Below are positions 38,200-46,501 of a stretch of DNA of 64,000 bases, in pieces. The translations under genes and the position numbers were made by a program. Source of the stretch: Candidatus Marinamargulisbacteria bacterium SCGC AG-343-D04 (GTDB lineage Bacteria > Margulisbacteria > Marinamargulisbacteria > GCA-2716485 > GCA-002719695). Below the pieces are notes generated by a model that searched no databases, was not told where the DNA came from, and was given only the letters and a program-made list of their open reading frames with translations. The stretch lies in contig QFBQ01000004.1 of the NCBI GenBank assembly GCA_003265885.1, positions 1 through 64,000 on the forward strand, read 5' to 3'. Each line of letters starts with the position of its first letter. The stretch's first letter is position 1.

Positions 38200-38484
38200 T
38201 TATGGGCAATTAACTCTTTTTGGTTCTCCACCAGAGACACATACAAATGATGCATGGTTGGGTGGAGCGGGTGATTTTGTTTGTGACAAATCCACCTGTC
38301 CAAGGCATCTTAACCTATTTCTCATTGCCTTACTATTAGCAGCCCTTTGTTTTTCAGCCTTATTCTCAGCAATTTTAGCAGCTTTTTCAGCCTCCTTCTT
38401 CGCATTGGCAGCTTGAATCCTTCCTCGTCCATTTTTGCCAGCAGCAGTTCTCGCTAATGCTACCATGTATTTAGATCTGAACAT
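38200..38484 (-). CDS. Small basic protein with Cys-containing tail, unknown function
   Basis: A 94-residue protein with no family I recognise. A perfect AGGAGGTGA lies five bases before the ATG and a strong terminator follows the stop, so it looks like a highly expressed single gene. Residues 15-58 are an Ala/Lys/Glu-rich, probably helical segment. The C-terminal third changes character: Cys60, then a Pro-rich linker (SPAPP), and Cys82 and Cys93 enclosing a short loop (CVSGGEPKRVNC). No signal peptide is visible. A nucleoid- or RNA-binding role, or a modified peptide, are possible but unproven. Confidence 0.6.
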   Translation of the reverse strand: MFRSKYMVALARTAAGKNGRGRIQAANAKKEAEKAAKIAENKAEKQRAANSKAMRNRLRCLGQVDLSQTKSPAPPNHASFVCVSGGEPKRVNCP

Positions 38485-38605
38485 TTTTTCACCTCCTATA
38501 GTTTTAATTTCAATTTCTTTTCTAATTAGTTATCGCATTTAATTTATGATTAATTTCATTTTTTTTATACATTATTTATATAATAAGTAAAAGGATCTTC
38601 TTTAA

Positions 38606-38680
38606 ATGAATATCTTTAATAACATTCAAGGTAGTCTCAGAAATTTTTTTTACTCGCTCAAAGTGTCAAAACAATTATGA
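38606..38680 (+). CDS. Possible 24-residue ORF
   Basis: ATG 38606 to TGA 38680 with AAAAGGA upstream at somewhat long spacing and a TATAAT at 38579-38584. It begins MNIFNNIQGSLRNFF. Otherwise the 208-base gap between 38485 and 38692 shows nothing. It may be chance. Confidence 0.2.
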   Translation: MNIFNNIQGSLRNFFYSLKVSKQL

Positions 38681-38692
38681 TCTAAAAAAAGA

Positions 38693-39457
38693 ATGTGGAA
38701 TAAAAAGTCCCTCAGTATTATCCTTAAAACGCTGATGACTAAAAATAAATGTAACACTGGCGACAATATTATGATCACTGAAGGCGAAAAGTGGACGTTT
38801 GACAAAAATGTCCCTCAAAAATTTGAAGATCATATCTCTAAATCGGTGCCCTTTTATAAAGAAGGTCACGACCTCATTTTAAAATTGAGCCACTATTTCA
38901 CAAAAAAAGAATCAATCATCTATGAACTAGGATCTTCCACAGGTATTCTCAGTTACCATCTCGCTCAACACCATGAAAAAAAGAATTGCCAGGTCATCGG
39001 CTATGATATTTCAGAAAAAATGATCGATCATGCAAAACAGTCATACTCCCATCCTTCTCTACACTTTGATCAACAAGATATTAGCTCTATACCTCTTAAA
39101 AAATCAGATCTCATCATTTCATATTACACACTACAATTTATTGAAACAAAAAAACGACTTCCCTTAGTTAAATCTATCTATAAAGCCCTAAACCCCGGAG
39201 CTGCCTTCATCTTCTTTGAAAAAACCCTAAACCCAAACAAAAAATTTCAAAACTTGCTCACTGACTTATACATCAACTTCAAACAAGACAATGGCTACAG
39301 CATAGAAGAAATAAACAATAAAGCGAAGAGTCTCATTGGTGTTTTAGAACCCCACTCTGAAACTGAAAACTTAGAACTTTTAAAAGAAAGTTCATTCACA
39401 CACATCACCCCTATCTTTCAATATCTGAATTTTCAAGGGTATTTAGCCATAAAATAA
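38693..39457 (+). CDS. cmoA: CmoA-like carboxy-SAM synthase / methyltransferase
   Basis: A 254-residue class I SAM-fold protein. It follows CmoA closely: KWTFDKNVPQKFEDHISKSV then PFY, the SAM-loop YELGSSTGIL, YDISEKMIDHA, and the CmoA-type YYTLQFIETKKR, LNPGAAFIFFEK, and FKQDNGYSIEEI. CmoA makes carboxy-SAM for the wobble-uridine modification of tRNA completed by CmoB; no CmoB is in the window. The true start is uncertain: ATG at 38693, 38735 or 38771 all fit. TATGAT at 38676-38681 supports transcription just upstream of the first. Confidence 0.8.
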   Translation: MWNKKSLSIILKTLMTKNKCNTGDNIMITEGEKWTFDKNVPQKFEDHISKSVPFYKEGHDLILKLSHYFTKKESIIYELGSSTGILSYHLAQHHEKKNCQVIGYDISEKMIDHAKQSYSHPSLHFDQQDISSIPLKKSDLIISYYTLQFIETKKRLPLVKSIYKALNPGAAFIFFEKTLNPNKKFQNLLTDLYINFKQDNGYSIEEINNKAKSLIGVLEPHSETENLELLKESSFTHITPIFQYLNFQGYLAIK

Positions 39458-39463
39458 GTTCAT

Positions 39464-40180
39464 TTATTTCACGACCTCTTTAAAACCCCCGTTTTTCAAA
39501 AAGAAAACTGTCTGATCTAATACGTCCTGATCATTCATAATCCACGAATGACTAGCATGAACCGTCATAAAATCCTTACCTTGAATTTCTGCACTTTTTA
39601 GAGAAACTTTTCCATCATTGTCGCCAGGAATCATCAACGAAAAAAATGGATTCAAAGATTTTGTCCCCGCAATAACCCCAAGTGAATAATGAGGGACTGG
39701 CAACCGATTAGGAACACTCGACTCATCCGTCGATAATTGCATAAACGCAGGTCCTAACCACCATCTATAGAAAAAAACATTCCCAAGTTTGTCGACCAAC
39801 TCACTCCCCTTATTAGGTGGGGCAATCATCACAACATGTCCTAGTTTTTCCAAAGATCGCTCATTCAAATAATAACGTACCAAAATGCCTCCCAAAGAAT
39901 GGGTCACAAAATGAATAGTCTCAGATTTAGAACACAATTGAACTGCCGGTTCAATATAGTCAGACACCAAAACATCTATAGTATATTTTCTAGAAGGATA
40001 ATTAACATTATAGACAACATACCCTTCTTTTTCTAAAACAGTCGCCATTTTAGCCATAGATCTAGACGTTCTCCCCAACCCATGCGCCACAACAACACAT
40101 TCATCCTCAATAGCTGCAACTAATCCCGACGATAAAAAATAAATAGAAAAGAAAAAAACAACAAAAAAACATCTCTTCAT
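39464..40180 (-). CDS. Secreted lipase-like alpha/beta hydrolase
   Basis: A 238-residue protein with a signal peptide (MKRCFFVVFFFSIYFLSSGL). VVVAHGLGRTSRSM provides the oxyanion region and THSLGGILVRYYL the nucleophile elbow (GHSLG replaced by THSLGG). APPNKGSELVD is typical of lipase/PGAP1-like hydrolases. The C-terminal HASHSWIMN holds the catalytic His and the DNDGKVSL segment probably the acid. It should act in the periplasm or outer membrane. It lies five bases behind srkA on the same strand. Confidence 0.8.
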   Translation of the reverse strand: MKRCFFVVFFFSIYFLSSGLVAAIEDECVVVAHGLGRTSRSMAKMATVLEKEGYVVYNVNYPSRKYTIDVLVSDYIEPAVQLCSKSETIHFVTHSLGGILVRYYLNERSLEKLGHVVMIAPPNKGSELVDKLGNVFFYRWWLGPAFMQLSTDESSVPNRLPVPHYSLGVIAGTKSLNPFFSLMIPGDNDGKVSLKSAEIQGKDFMTVHASHSWIMNDQDVLDQTVFFLKNGGFKEVVK

Positions 40181-40184
40181 GACT

Positions 40185-41117
40185 CTAAAATCCCAAAATA
40201 GATTTCACCCATTCATTCCAATATTTTGTAGACCCCCAATCGGGAAAATGATGTTGAAAATGAGCCTCTTGAGACTGTACAGCACACCATGCTGCAAAAT
40301 GAATCTGGCGCATAATACGTAATGCTGGAATAAGATCCAATTCACGTGCTGAAAAATCTCGAAACACCGAATACCCTTCTTGAAACCACGCTAATTCCTG
40401 TTTACACTGCCCTGTCTCATCAGGCAATAACATCCATACATCTTGAACAGAAGGTCCTATCACTACATCGTCAAAATCCACAAGATATACATGCTCTCCA
40501 GGTCGATAAATAATATTTCCATAATGACAATCTCCATGAATTAAAAACATCTCACACCGTGAAAACAATGAATCCGCTTTTTGAATAAATTGCTCAATAG
40601 CACGTATACTAACCGCTCTGTAGTCCTCAGGAATAACCCCACAATCACAGAGGGTTTTTAGATGTCTAGTTGTCGCAATCTTGGGTCTCCATTTCATACG
40701 TCCAGAATCCGTAATAGTCTGACCTAAATTATGAAGTCGACCTAAAAGACGCCCTGTTTCTTTCCATAAATCCTCATTGAATTCATCCATCACCCTACCC
40801 CCTTTTTTAGGAAAAAGAGCAAAGGGAATCTCGTCCAACATGAACAAGGTTTTGTCATTAAAGGTAAGAGGTGGAATCACAGGCAAATCGTTATCATGCG
40901 CATGCTTTAAAAAAAAATGTTCACCCAAAATCATGTCCGTCGACCATCGATTGGGCCGATAAAATTTTGCAATCACTCTATCCTGAGAATCCAACTCCAT
41001 TTCATAAACACGGTTAATATAACTATTTCGAGGAATACACACATTGGTCAATCTCTGCTGACAAGCATCTTCCACCGCTTGCATAGCTGACTCCAATGTT
41101 AAGGATTCCCAGATCAT
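40185..41117 (-). CDS. srkA: Stress response kinase A (YihE family)
   Basis: A 310-residue APH-fold Ser/Thr kinase. The nucleotide site has NSYINRVYEMEL and VIAKFYRPNRWS; the catalytic loop is HGDCHYGNII and the metal motif is VDFDDVVIGPSVQDVW, all near identical to SrkA. In E. coli it protects against stress-linked death. No ribosome site is clear; TAAGAT lies six bases before the ATG, though it also falls at the end of the upstream gene. Confidence 0.9.
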   Translation of the reverse strand: MIWESLTLESAMQAVEDACQQRLTNVCIPRNSYINRVYEMELDSQDRVIAKFYRPNRWSTDMILGEHFFLKHAHDNDLPVIPPLTFNDKTLFMLDEIPFALFPKKGGRVMDEFNEDLWKETGRLLGRLHNLGQTITDSGRMKWRPKIATTRHLKTLCDCGVIPEDYRAVSIRAIEQFIQKADSLFSRCEMFLIHGDCHYGNIIYRPGEHVYLVDFDDVVIGPSVQDVWMLLPDETGQCKQELAWFQEGYSVFRDFSARELDLIPALRIMRQIHFAAWCAVQSQEAHFQHHFPDWGSTKYWNEWVKSILGF

Positions 41118-41126
41118 GCAAACATC

Positions 41127-42257
41127 TTAGCTTTTCCGACCAAAAAACTGATAATACCAACACTTAATACCCCCATTATATATCTTTCGATGTTTATTAG
41201 ACTCTCTGCCAAACAACTCTTCAAAATAATCACACGATGTCAGTACATAATAGCTCCATAAGGGAAATTTTTCTTTAAACACTCGCCCCATTTCCTGATA
41301 CAACAAATCTATATCTGGCTGTTCTTCTAAACGGTGTCCATAAGGAGGGTTTGTAATGATTCTTCCTTGTTCATAACGACTAGAAATTTCAGAAAGTTCT
41401 CGTTTTTGAACAAAAACATCCGGTAACCCTGCCAACTCAATATTTTTATTAGCAATCGATAAAGCTCTAGCATTATTATCGGATCCATAAATTCTATATT
41501 TAGCATCTTTTTTAATAAGGTCCCTGGCTTCTTGTCTTACATATCTCCAATGAGCTGAATCAATACAAGACCACCTTTCTGAACAAAAAGACCTGTTTAA
41601 ACCTGGGGCAATATTTTTGGCTATAAGACCAGCCTCAATCAACAAGGTGCCCGTTCCACAAAAAGGATCCATCAACATATCTTCTTCTGGTCTCCATCGA
41701 CTTAACAATATCAATCCAGCCGCCAACGTTTCTCGCAGAGGAGCAATGTCCATATGCGCACGGTATCCACGTTTATTTAAACCAGATCCTGACGAATCAA
41801 TACTTAAAATAACCTTATCATTTTCAATTTGAATACGAATAGGACAACTCGCTTTTGTTTCTGGTAATGTTTCACATGAATGCGCTTTTTTTAACTGAGT
41901 AACAACCGCTTTTTTAACAATAGATTGGCAATCTGATTTACTAAATAAGGCAGACTTTCGAGACGTCACATCCGCAACAGGAAACTTATCGTCTTTGCCA
42001 ATCCACTGTGCCCAATCTAATGCTGTGGTTTTATCAAAAAGTTCATCAAAGGTTGTCGCTTCAAACTCCCCAATTTTGATATAAATTCGTCCAGCCGTAC
42101 GTAACCATATATTGGCACGACAAATATCTCTATAGTCTCCTTGAAACTCTACTTTATGATCAAAAACCTTAACATCTTTGTAGCCCAAAGCCTTAATTTC
42201 TCTAGCTAAAACAGCTTCAAAACCCATCGTAGTCGTTGCAATTAGTGTAAATGTCAT
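41127..42257 (-). CDS. rlmL: RlmL-like 23S rRNA guanine-N2 methyltransferase (THUMP domain)
   Basis: A 376-residue enzyme equivalent to the N-terminal half of E. coli RlmKL and to YpsC of Bacillus, which methylate G2445 of 23S rRNA. The N-terminal region with THUMP (about 40-155) leads to a Rossmann methyltransferase with DPFCGTGTLLIEAGLIA and the N2-guanine motif TNPPYG. It is transcribed away from the RlmK gene 67 bases off. Confidence 0.88.
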   Translation of the reverse strand: MTFTLIATTTMGFEAVLAREIKALGYKDVKVFDHKVEFQGDYRDICRANIWLRTAGRIYIKIGEFEATTFDELFDKTTALDWAQWIGKDDKFPVADVTSRKSALFSKSDCQSIVKKAVVTQLKKAHSCETLPETKASCPIRIQIENDKVILSIDSSGSGLNKRGYRAHMDIAPLRETLAAGLILLSRWRPEEDMLMDPFCGTGTLLIEAGLIAKNIAPGLNRSFCSERWSCIDSAHWRYVRQEARDLIKKDAKYRIYGSDNNARALSIANKNIELAGLPDVFVQKRELSEISSRYEQGRIITNPPYGHRLEEQPDIDLLYQEMGRVFKEKFPLWSYYVLTSCDYFEELFGRESNKHRKIYNGGIKCWYYQFFGRKS

Positions 42258-42324
42258 AGATCTTTATTATCTCATAATTAAACAAGCACTAGAAGCATCC
42301 ACATATTTCCATTAGCATAAACAT

Positions 42325-43275
42325 ATGGAAAACTATGACGAATTAACAAATCGTATCGCAAAACGATTTACTCATTTGAAAAAATGGGCAAAACGAAACT
42401 CCATCAACTGTTTTAGAATCTATAACAAAGATCTTGGCAATTTCCCTCTTATCCTAGATTGGTATGATGGAGATGCACTAGTATGGTTATACAACAGAAA
42501 AAAAGATGAAACAGATGCACAAAAAGAACAATTTAAAGAAAACGCTATCGCCAGTATTTACAGCGCATTAAATATTCCCGAAAAAGCATTACACATCAAA
42601 CAACGACGTCGACAAACAGGGCTTTCCTCACAATATGAAAAAAACAGTCATCAAGAATACCGAAAAATAATCCAAGAAGGAAATCTAAAATTTGAAGTTA
42701 ATTTAAGCGATTATTTAGACAGCGGTTTATTTTTAGATCACCGAAATACCCGAAACATGTTCAGAAAGATGGCTGAGGGGAAACGAATTCTGAACTTATT
42801 CGCTTACACAGGTTCCTTTACCTGTTATGCCATCGATGGCGGGGCAACCTCCACCACAAGTGTAGACATGAATAAAAACTACGGTGAATGGATAAAACGA
42901 AATCTTGCGTTAAATGGATTTGATCACCGAAAATCAGACAGAGTCATCACCGATAATTGTTTATCTTTCATTAAGCTTGAGGCAGCTAGAAATAGGTATG
43001 ATCTTATCATCTGTGATCCCCCTACATTCAGCAATTCCAAGAACATGAAAACCACTTTTTCTATTGATAAAGATTACCCAGATCTACTCAAATCATGTAT
43101 CAAACTACTCTCCCCCTCCGGAACCTTAATTTTTAGTACAAACTCTAGAAACTTCTCACTAGATGCAGCAAAACTTCCCCCCAAAGTTCAACTAGACTCT
43201 CTAACCCATAAAACCGTTCCCGAAGATTTTAAAAGTCAAAAAAGTCATCAATGTTGGATGATTAATCTACGTTAG
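42325..43275 (+). CDS. rlmK: RlmK-like 23S rRNA guanine-N7 methyltransferase
   Basis: A 316-residue enzyme matching the C-terminal half of E. coli RlmKL (m7G2069). FTHLKKWAKRNSINCFRIYN, the SAM-site NLFAYTGSFTCYA, NLSDYLDSGLFLDHR and CDPPTFSNSKNM are all conserved. It stands as a separate gene divergent from the RlmL-like gene. A weak TAGCAT ends six bases before the ATG, compatible with a leaderless message. Confidence 0.88.
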   Translation: MENYDELTNRIAKRFTHLKKWAKRNSINCFRIYNKDLGNFPLILDWYDGDALVWLYNRKKDETDAQKEQFKENAIASIYSALNIPEKALHIKQRRRQTGLSSQYEKNSHQEYRKIIQEGNLKFEVNLSDYLDSGLFLDHRNTRNMFRKMAEGKRILNLFAYTGSFTCYAIDGGATSTTSVDMNKNYGEWIKRNLALNGFDHRKSDRVITDNCLSFIKLEAARNRYDLIICDPPTFSNSKNMKTTFSIDKDYPDLLKSCIKLLSPSGTLIFSTNSRNFSLDAAKLPPKVQLDSLTHKTVPEDFKSQKSHQCWMINLR

Positions 43276-43297
43276 ATATTTATCAAAACACTTTATC

Positions 43298-43325
43298 TTG
43301 ACACATTTAATTAATACATTAATAC
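43298..43325 (+). promoter_or_regulatory. Promoter ahead of small ORF and heptose island
   Basis: A perfect TTGACA (43298-43303), a 16-base spacer and TAATAC (43320-43325). It would serve the 72-residue ORF at 43346 and possibly gmhA beyond. Confidence 0.55.
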
Positions 43326-43345
43326 TTTAATAAATAGGAGATAAA

Positions 43346-43564
43346 ATGGCCTTGATAATTCATAAAGAATCTAAAAAAAAAGCATCCTCCAAAGAAGATA
43401 CTTGGAAACTAACAGAAAACATTAAACCGATAACTAAATGTACTCAAGACTTAAAACACCTACCCATCAATGCTGAATCTTTTTCAAATCAACCCAAACT
43501 CCTAATTAAACCCCGCATTCTTGATCATTGGATAAAAGCTAGCTCACTTCCTTTAGTGAGTTGA
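43346..43564 (+). CDS. Small hypothetical protein (72 residues)
   Basis: A 72-residue hydrophilic protein with no family I recognise. It has its own consensus-like promoter and AGGAG eight bases before the ATG, so expression is likely. The N-terminus is Lys/Ser-rich and probably disordered; the C-terminus (LLIKPRILDHWIKASSLPL) may form a short helix. It lies 134 bases before gmhA at the edge of the composition change, so it may belong to either block. Confidence 0.5.
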   Translation: MALIIHKESKKKASSKEDTWKLTENIKPITKCTQDLKHLPINAESFSNQPKLLIKPRILDHWIKASSLPLVS

Positions 43565-43698
43565 TAATATCACATGCAAACTACATTCATAGTATGGGTT
43601 TATCAGGAACATAACATTTTTTAAAAAAGGAGGTATCTATCTTAACAAAAAATATTTTTGAATCAGACCCAGGAATTAATAACCAGTTCTCTCAGTAC

Positions 43699-44286
43699 AT
43701 GACAGACGGAAAAATTAATATCGAAAGGTATACTGATGAAATTTCAAAATTAATGATGTCTATTAATTTTGAAACAATAAAGGTCGCTGCAAGTAATATT
43801 CGTCAAAGAATGGAAGCCGGAGGCCAGATTTTCTTTGCTGGAAATGGCGGTTCTCTTGCCATATCACATCATGCAGCTTGTGATATGGGAAAAGGTTTAT
43901 ACCGATTCTATAAAGAAAAGTTACGAGTCCGATCGCTTGGAGTAAATGCTGCTCTCACCTCAGCACTAGCCAATGATTTTGGATATGAAAATATTTTTTC
44001 AGCTGAATACCAAATGGTTCGCTCCAATTCCATCGTTAATTCCAACTCCAATGACGTTGTAATTTGCATCTCTTCCTCCGGAAATTCGGATAATATTCTG
44101 AATTTAGCGACTACTGCAAAAGATGATGGCACAATGGTAATCGGGTTATCAGGGTTTTCTGGTGGAAAATTAAAAGACAATTGTGATATTTCGGTTCATG
44201 TTTCTGCAGAAAACTACCTTATGATTGAGTTGGCACATCAGCATATTCTTGATCTCATTTTTCTTGAATTATGGGTAAATGAATGA
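43699..44286 (+). CDS. gmhA: Sedoheptulose-7-phosphate isomerase
   Basis: A 195-residue SIS-domain protein that converts sedoheptulose 7-phosphate to D-glycero-D-manno-heptose 7-phosphate. FAGNGGSLAISHHAACDMGK and CISSSGNSDNIL are the typical SIS motifs. The ATG at 43699 has no ribosome site. A strong AAAGGAGGT lies at 43626-43634, followed in the same frame by ATC (43639) and TTA (43642) at ideal distance, so a longer protein with a non-standard or mutated start is possible. The stop overlaps the next start by four bases. Confidence 0.88.
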   Translation: MTDGKINIERYTDEISKLMMSINFETIKVAASNIRQRMEAGGQIFFAGNGGSLAISHHAACDMGKGLYRFYKEKLRVRSLGVNAALTSALANDFGYENIFSAEYQMVRSNSIVNSNSNDVVICISSSGNSDNILNLATTAKDDGTMVIGLSGFSGGKLKDNCDISVHVSAENYLMIELAHQHILDLIFLELWVNE

Positions 44287-45518
44287 GCGAAAATTTGATT
44301 ATAATTGGAGGTGGGAAAGGGGTTAGAATGGCAGAATATATGCCAGGCATTCCAAAACTACTTCTCCCACTTGACAATGAACAAACTGTATTATCACGTC
44401 TAATAAAGCAAACACATGCAAGTTCTGTTTATCTAGCACTTAACTCCGACTCAAAAAAAATCACCGATGAATTATCCCCTCCTTCAGTAAATTTCCAAAT
44501 TAGCATCGAAGAAGAACCGTTGGGCACCTTTGGGGCCCTAAAGTTATTAGCACAAAGATATAGCTCTGTTTTACCCGAAAAAATCACAGTTATTCTTGGG
44601 GACTTGGTATGCAATGAATATCAAAAATATCAGGTAAATTTGATGAAAGAACTAACCAAGAGAGATGGAAACTGGTTCTTTTTTACAAAAAATAATCATC
44701 CGCATGATAGTGATCGAATAGATCTAGAGGATAACAGAAGAATAAAAGCTTTATATAAGAAAACAGAGACCTCTCCTAAATTCTTTGTAAATAAAACTGT
44801 AAGTGGATTGTATCTATTAAACTTAAAAGATGTCTTACAAACAGATTTAGATAGAGGAGATATAGTTATGGATTTCCTCCCAACATTAATATCTCAACAA
44901 AACGCTTTCGCAACTGAGCTTCTATGTAATTTAAATGACATTGGCACCCCCGATCGTTACAAAGCACTAATTAAATCTGGCAGTTATTCTGTGAAACGAA
45001 AATATTTATTAATGGATTTAGATGGAACGCTAATCGTGGATAGAGGATCAAGCCCTACAGCTTATGAAATTACACCCACTCTTAATCCAGTTGCCGTGAA
45101 TTTACTTAAAAGATGTAATAAAAACAGAGTTAAAGTTATAATTATTACAAATCAAGGAGACATCGCCAAAGGCTTTCTTTCTAAGCCTCAGTTTGAAAAT
45201 GAGATTAGATCGATTGAAGATCAACTTTGGCAAGCAGGTGTTTGGTTCGATGATTTATTTTATTGCCCACATCACCCTGAAAGAGGGTATGAAGGAGAGA
45301 TCATTGATCTAAAAATTGAATGTGAATGTCGTAAGCCCAAGTCTGGAATGTGGCAGAAAGCGAAGGAGAAGTGGTCTATCAGCACAGACAATGCTGTGTT
45401 TGTCGGAGATACTCATTTTGATGAAGGTTTTTGCAGAGCTGCAAACTTAAAGTACTATGACATCAACTCTATACAGGGCCAACTTGAAGAGTTAGATAAA
45501 TTTATTGGAGAGTCTTAA
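44283..45518 (+). CDS. Heptose-1-phosphate guanylyltransferase fused to heptose bisphosphatase (HddC-GmhB)
   Basis: A 411-residue bifunctional protein. Residues 1-235 form a nucleotidyltransferase (IIIGGGKGVRMAEYMPGIPK, EEPLGTFGAL, ILGDLV), the HddC type that makes GDP-D-glycero-alpha-D-manno-heptose. From about 240 a HAD phosphatase of the GmhB type follows: YLLMDLDGTLI, ITNQGDIAKG, the zinc-type CPHHPERGYEGE with CECRKPKSGM, and FVGDTHFDE. The two steps flank HddA in the pathway. Start ATG overlaps gmhA by four bases. Confidence 0.88.
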   Translation: MSENLIIIGGGKGVRMAEYMPGIPKLLLPLDNEQTVLSRLIKQTHASSVYLALNSDSKKITDELSPPSVNFQISIEEEPLGTFGALKLLAQRYSSVLPEKITVILGDLVCNEYQKYQVNLMKELTKRDGNWFFFTKNNHPHDSDRIDLEDNRRIKALYKKTETSPKFFVNKTVSGLYLLNLKDVLQTDLDRGDIVMDFLPTLISQQNAFATELLCNLNDIGTPDRYKALIKSGSYSVKRKYLLMDLDGTLIVDRGSSPTAYEITPTLNPVAVNLLKRCNKNRVKVIIITNQGDIAKGFLSKPQFENEIRSIEDQLWQAGVWFDDLFYCPHHPERGYEGEIIDLKIECECRKPKSGMWQKAKEKWSISTDNAVFVGDTHFDEGFCRAANLKYYDINSIQGQLEELDKFIGES

Positions 45519-45520
45519 CT

Positions 45521-46501
45521 ATGATTTTAGTATCGGCCCCCTTGAGGGTAAGTTTTTTTGGTGGTGGGTCAGACATAGAAAGTTATTATGAAAATCATGG
45601 AGGTGCTTTTCTAAGTTTGACTATTGATTCACGCATTTATTTAACTGTAAACCAAACAACAAACAATGAAGTAAAAGTTCACTACAGTACAACTGAATTA
45701 GTAAAAGATGCTTCTGAACTTGCACACCCCTTAATAAGAGAAGCTCTATTGATGTACAACAAGAAAAACAACATAGAAATTGGATCCTTTGCTGATATGC
45801 CCACTATTGGAACAGGCTTAGGGTCTTCCTCAACTTTTTCTGTAGCATTAATTGGAGCATTAAAAACGTTAGCTGGACAAGCATTTTCAAGTCGTGATTT
45901 AGCAGAAGAAGCTTGTCATCTAGAAATTAATCGTTGTGGAGAACGCATTGGAAAACAAGATCAATACGCTGCAGCTTTTGGGGGTCTAAATTTCTATGAA
46001 GTTGATACATCTGGTCGAATTAAAGTGAGTAAAAATCTGGTTACACGTGATATTGAAAACATATTAGAAGATAGTATTTACCTCGTAAACACTGGTGTAA
46101 AACGAAGCGCGTCGTCTTTGTTAAAGCATCAGATTAAGAACCTGAAAAATTCAAAATCATCTTTAGATAATCAAGCACGATTGGTTGAAATGGCATATAA
46201 AGCATATAACTATTTAGTTGAAGGAGATCTAGACCAGTTTGGACAGCTTTTGCATGAATCCTGGTTATGCAAGAAGAATATATCAGGCCTAATATCAGAT
46301 AATAGTCTAGATGATATCTATACTGAAGACCTAAATGCTGGAGCAATTGGTGGAAAGCTACTTGGAGCAGGTGGTGGTGGATTCTTTCTTTTTTACGTCC
46401 TCAAAAAAAATCGAAAAAAGTTTGAAACGCATTTTCAAGGAAAGTTCCGTAAAATACGAATATCACAACAAGGGTTTATGGTGAATTATGAAGCTAAATA
46501 A
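45521..46501 (+). CDS. hddA: D-glycero-alpha-D-manno-heptose-7-phosphate kinase
   Basis: A 326-residue GHMP kinase. APLRVSFFGGGSDIESYYE and the phosphate loop PTIGTGLGSSSTFSVALIGA are the HddA signatures; LLGAGGGGFFLFYV is the third GHMP motif. It makes the 1,7-bisphosphate, which the GmhB domain of the neighbour then dephosphorylates at position 7. The start lies two bases after the upstream stop, and the gene overlaps the epimerase by 14 bases. Confidence 0.92.
   Translation: MILVSAPLRVSFFGGGSDIESYYENHGGAFLSLTIDSRIYLTVNQTTNNEVKVHYSTTELVKDASELAHPLIREALLMYNKKNNIEIGSFADMPTIGTGLGSSSTFSVALIGALKTLAGQAFSSRDLAEEACHLEINRCGERIGKQDQYAAAFGGLNFYEVDTSGRIKVSKNLVTRDIENILEDSIYLVNTGVKRSASSLLKHQIKNLKNSKSSLDNQARLVEMAYKAYNYLVEGDLDQFGQLLHESWLCKKNISGLISDNSLDDIYTEDLNAGAIGGKLLGAGGGGFFLFYVLKKNRKKFETHFQGKFRKIRISQQGFMVNYEAK

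Noticed and set aside
38200..38484. RiPP precursor paired with the methyltransferase at 38693
   Set aside because: The neighbour matches CmoA, and no maturation enzyme, protease or exporter is present. The Cys tail alone is too little evidence.
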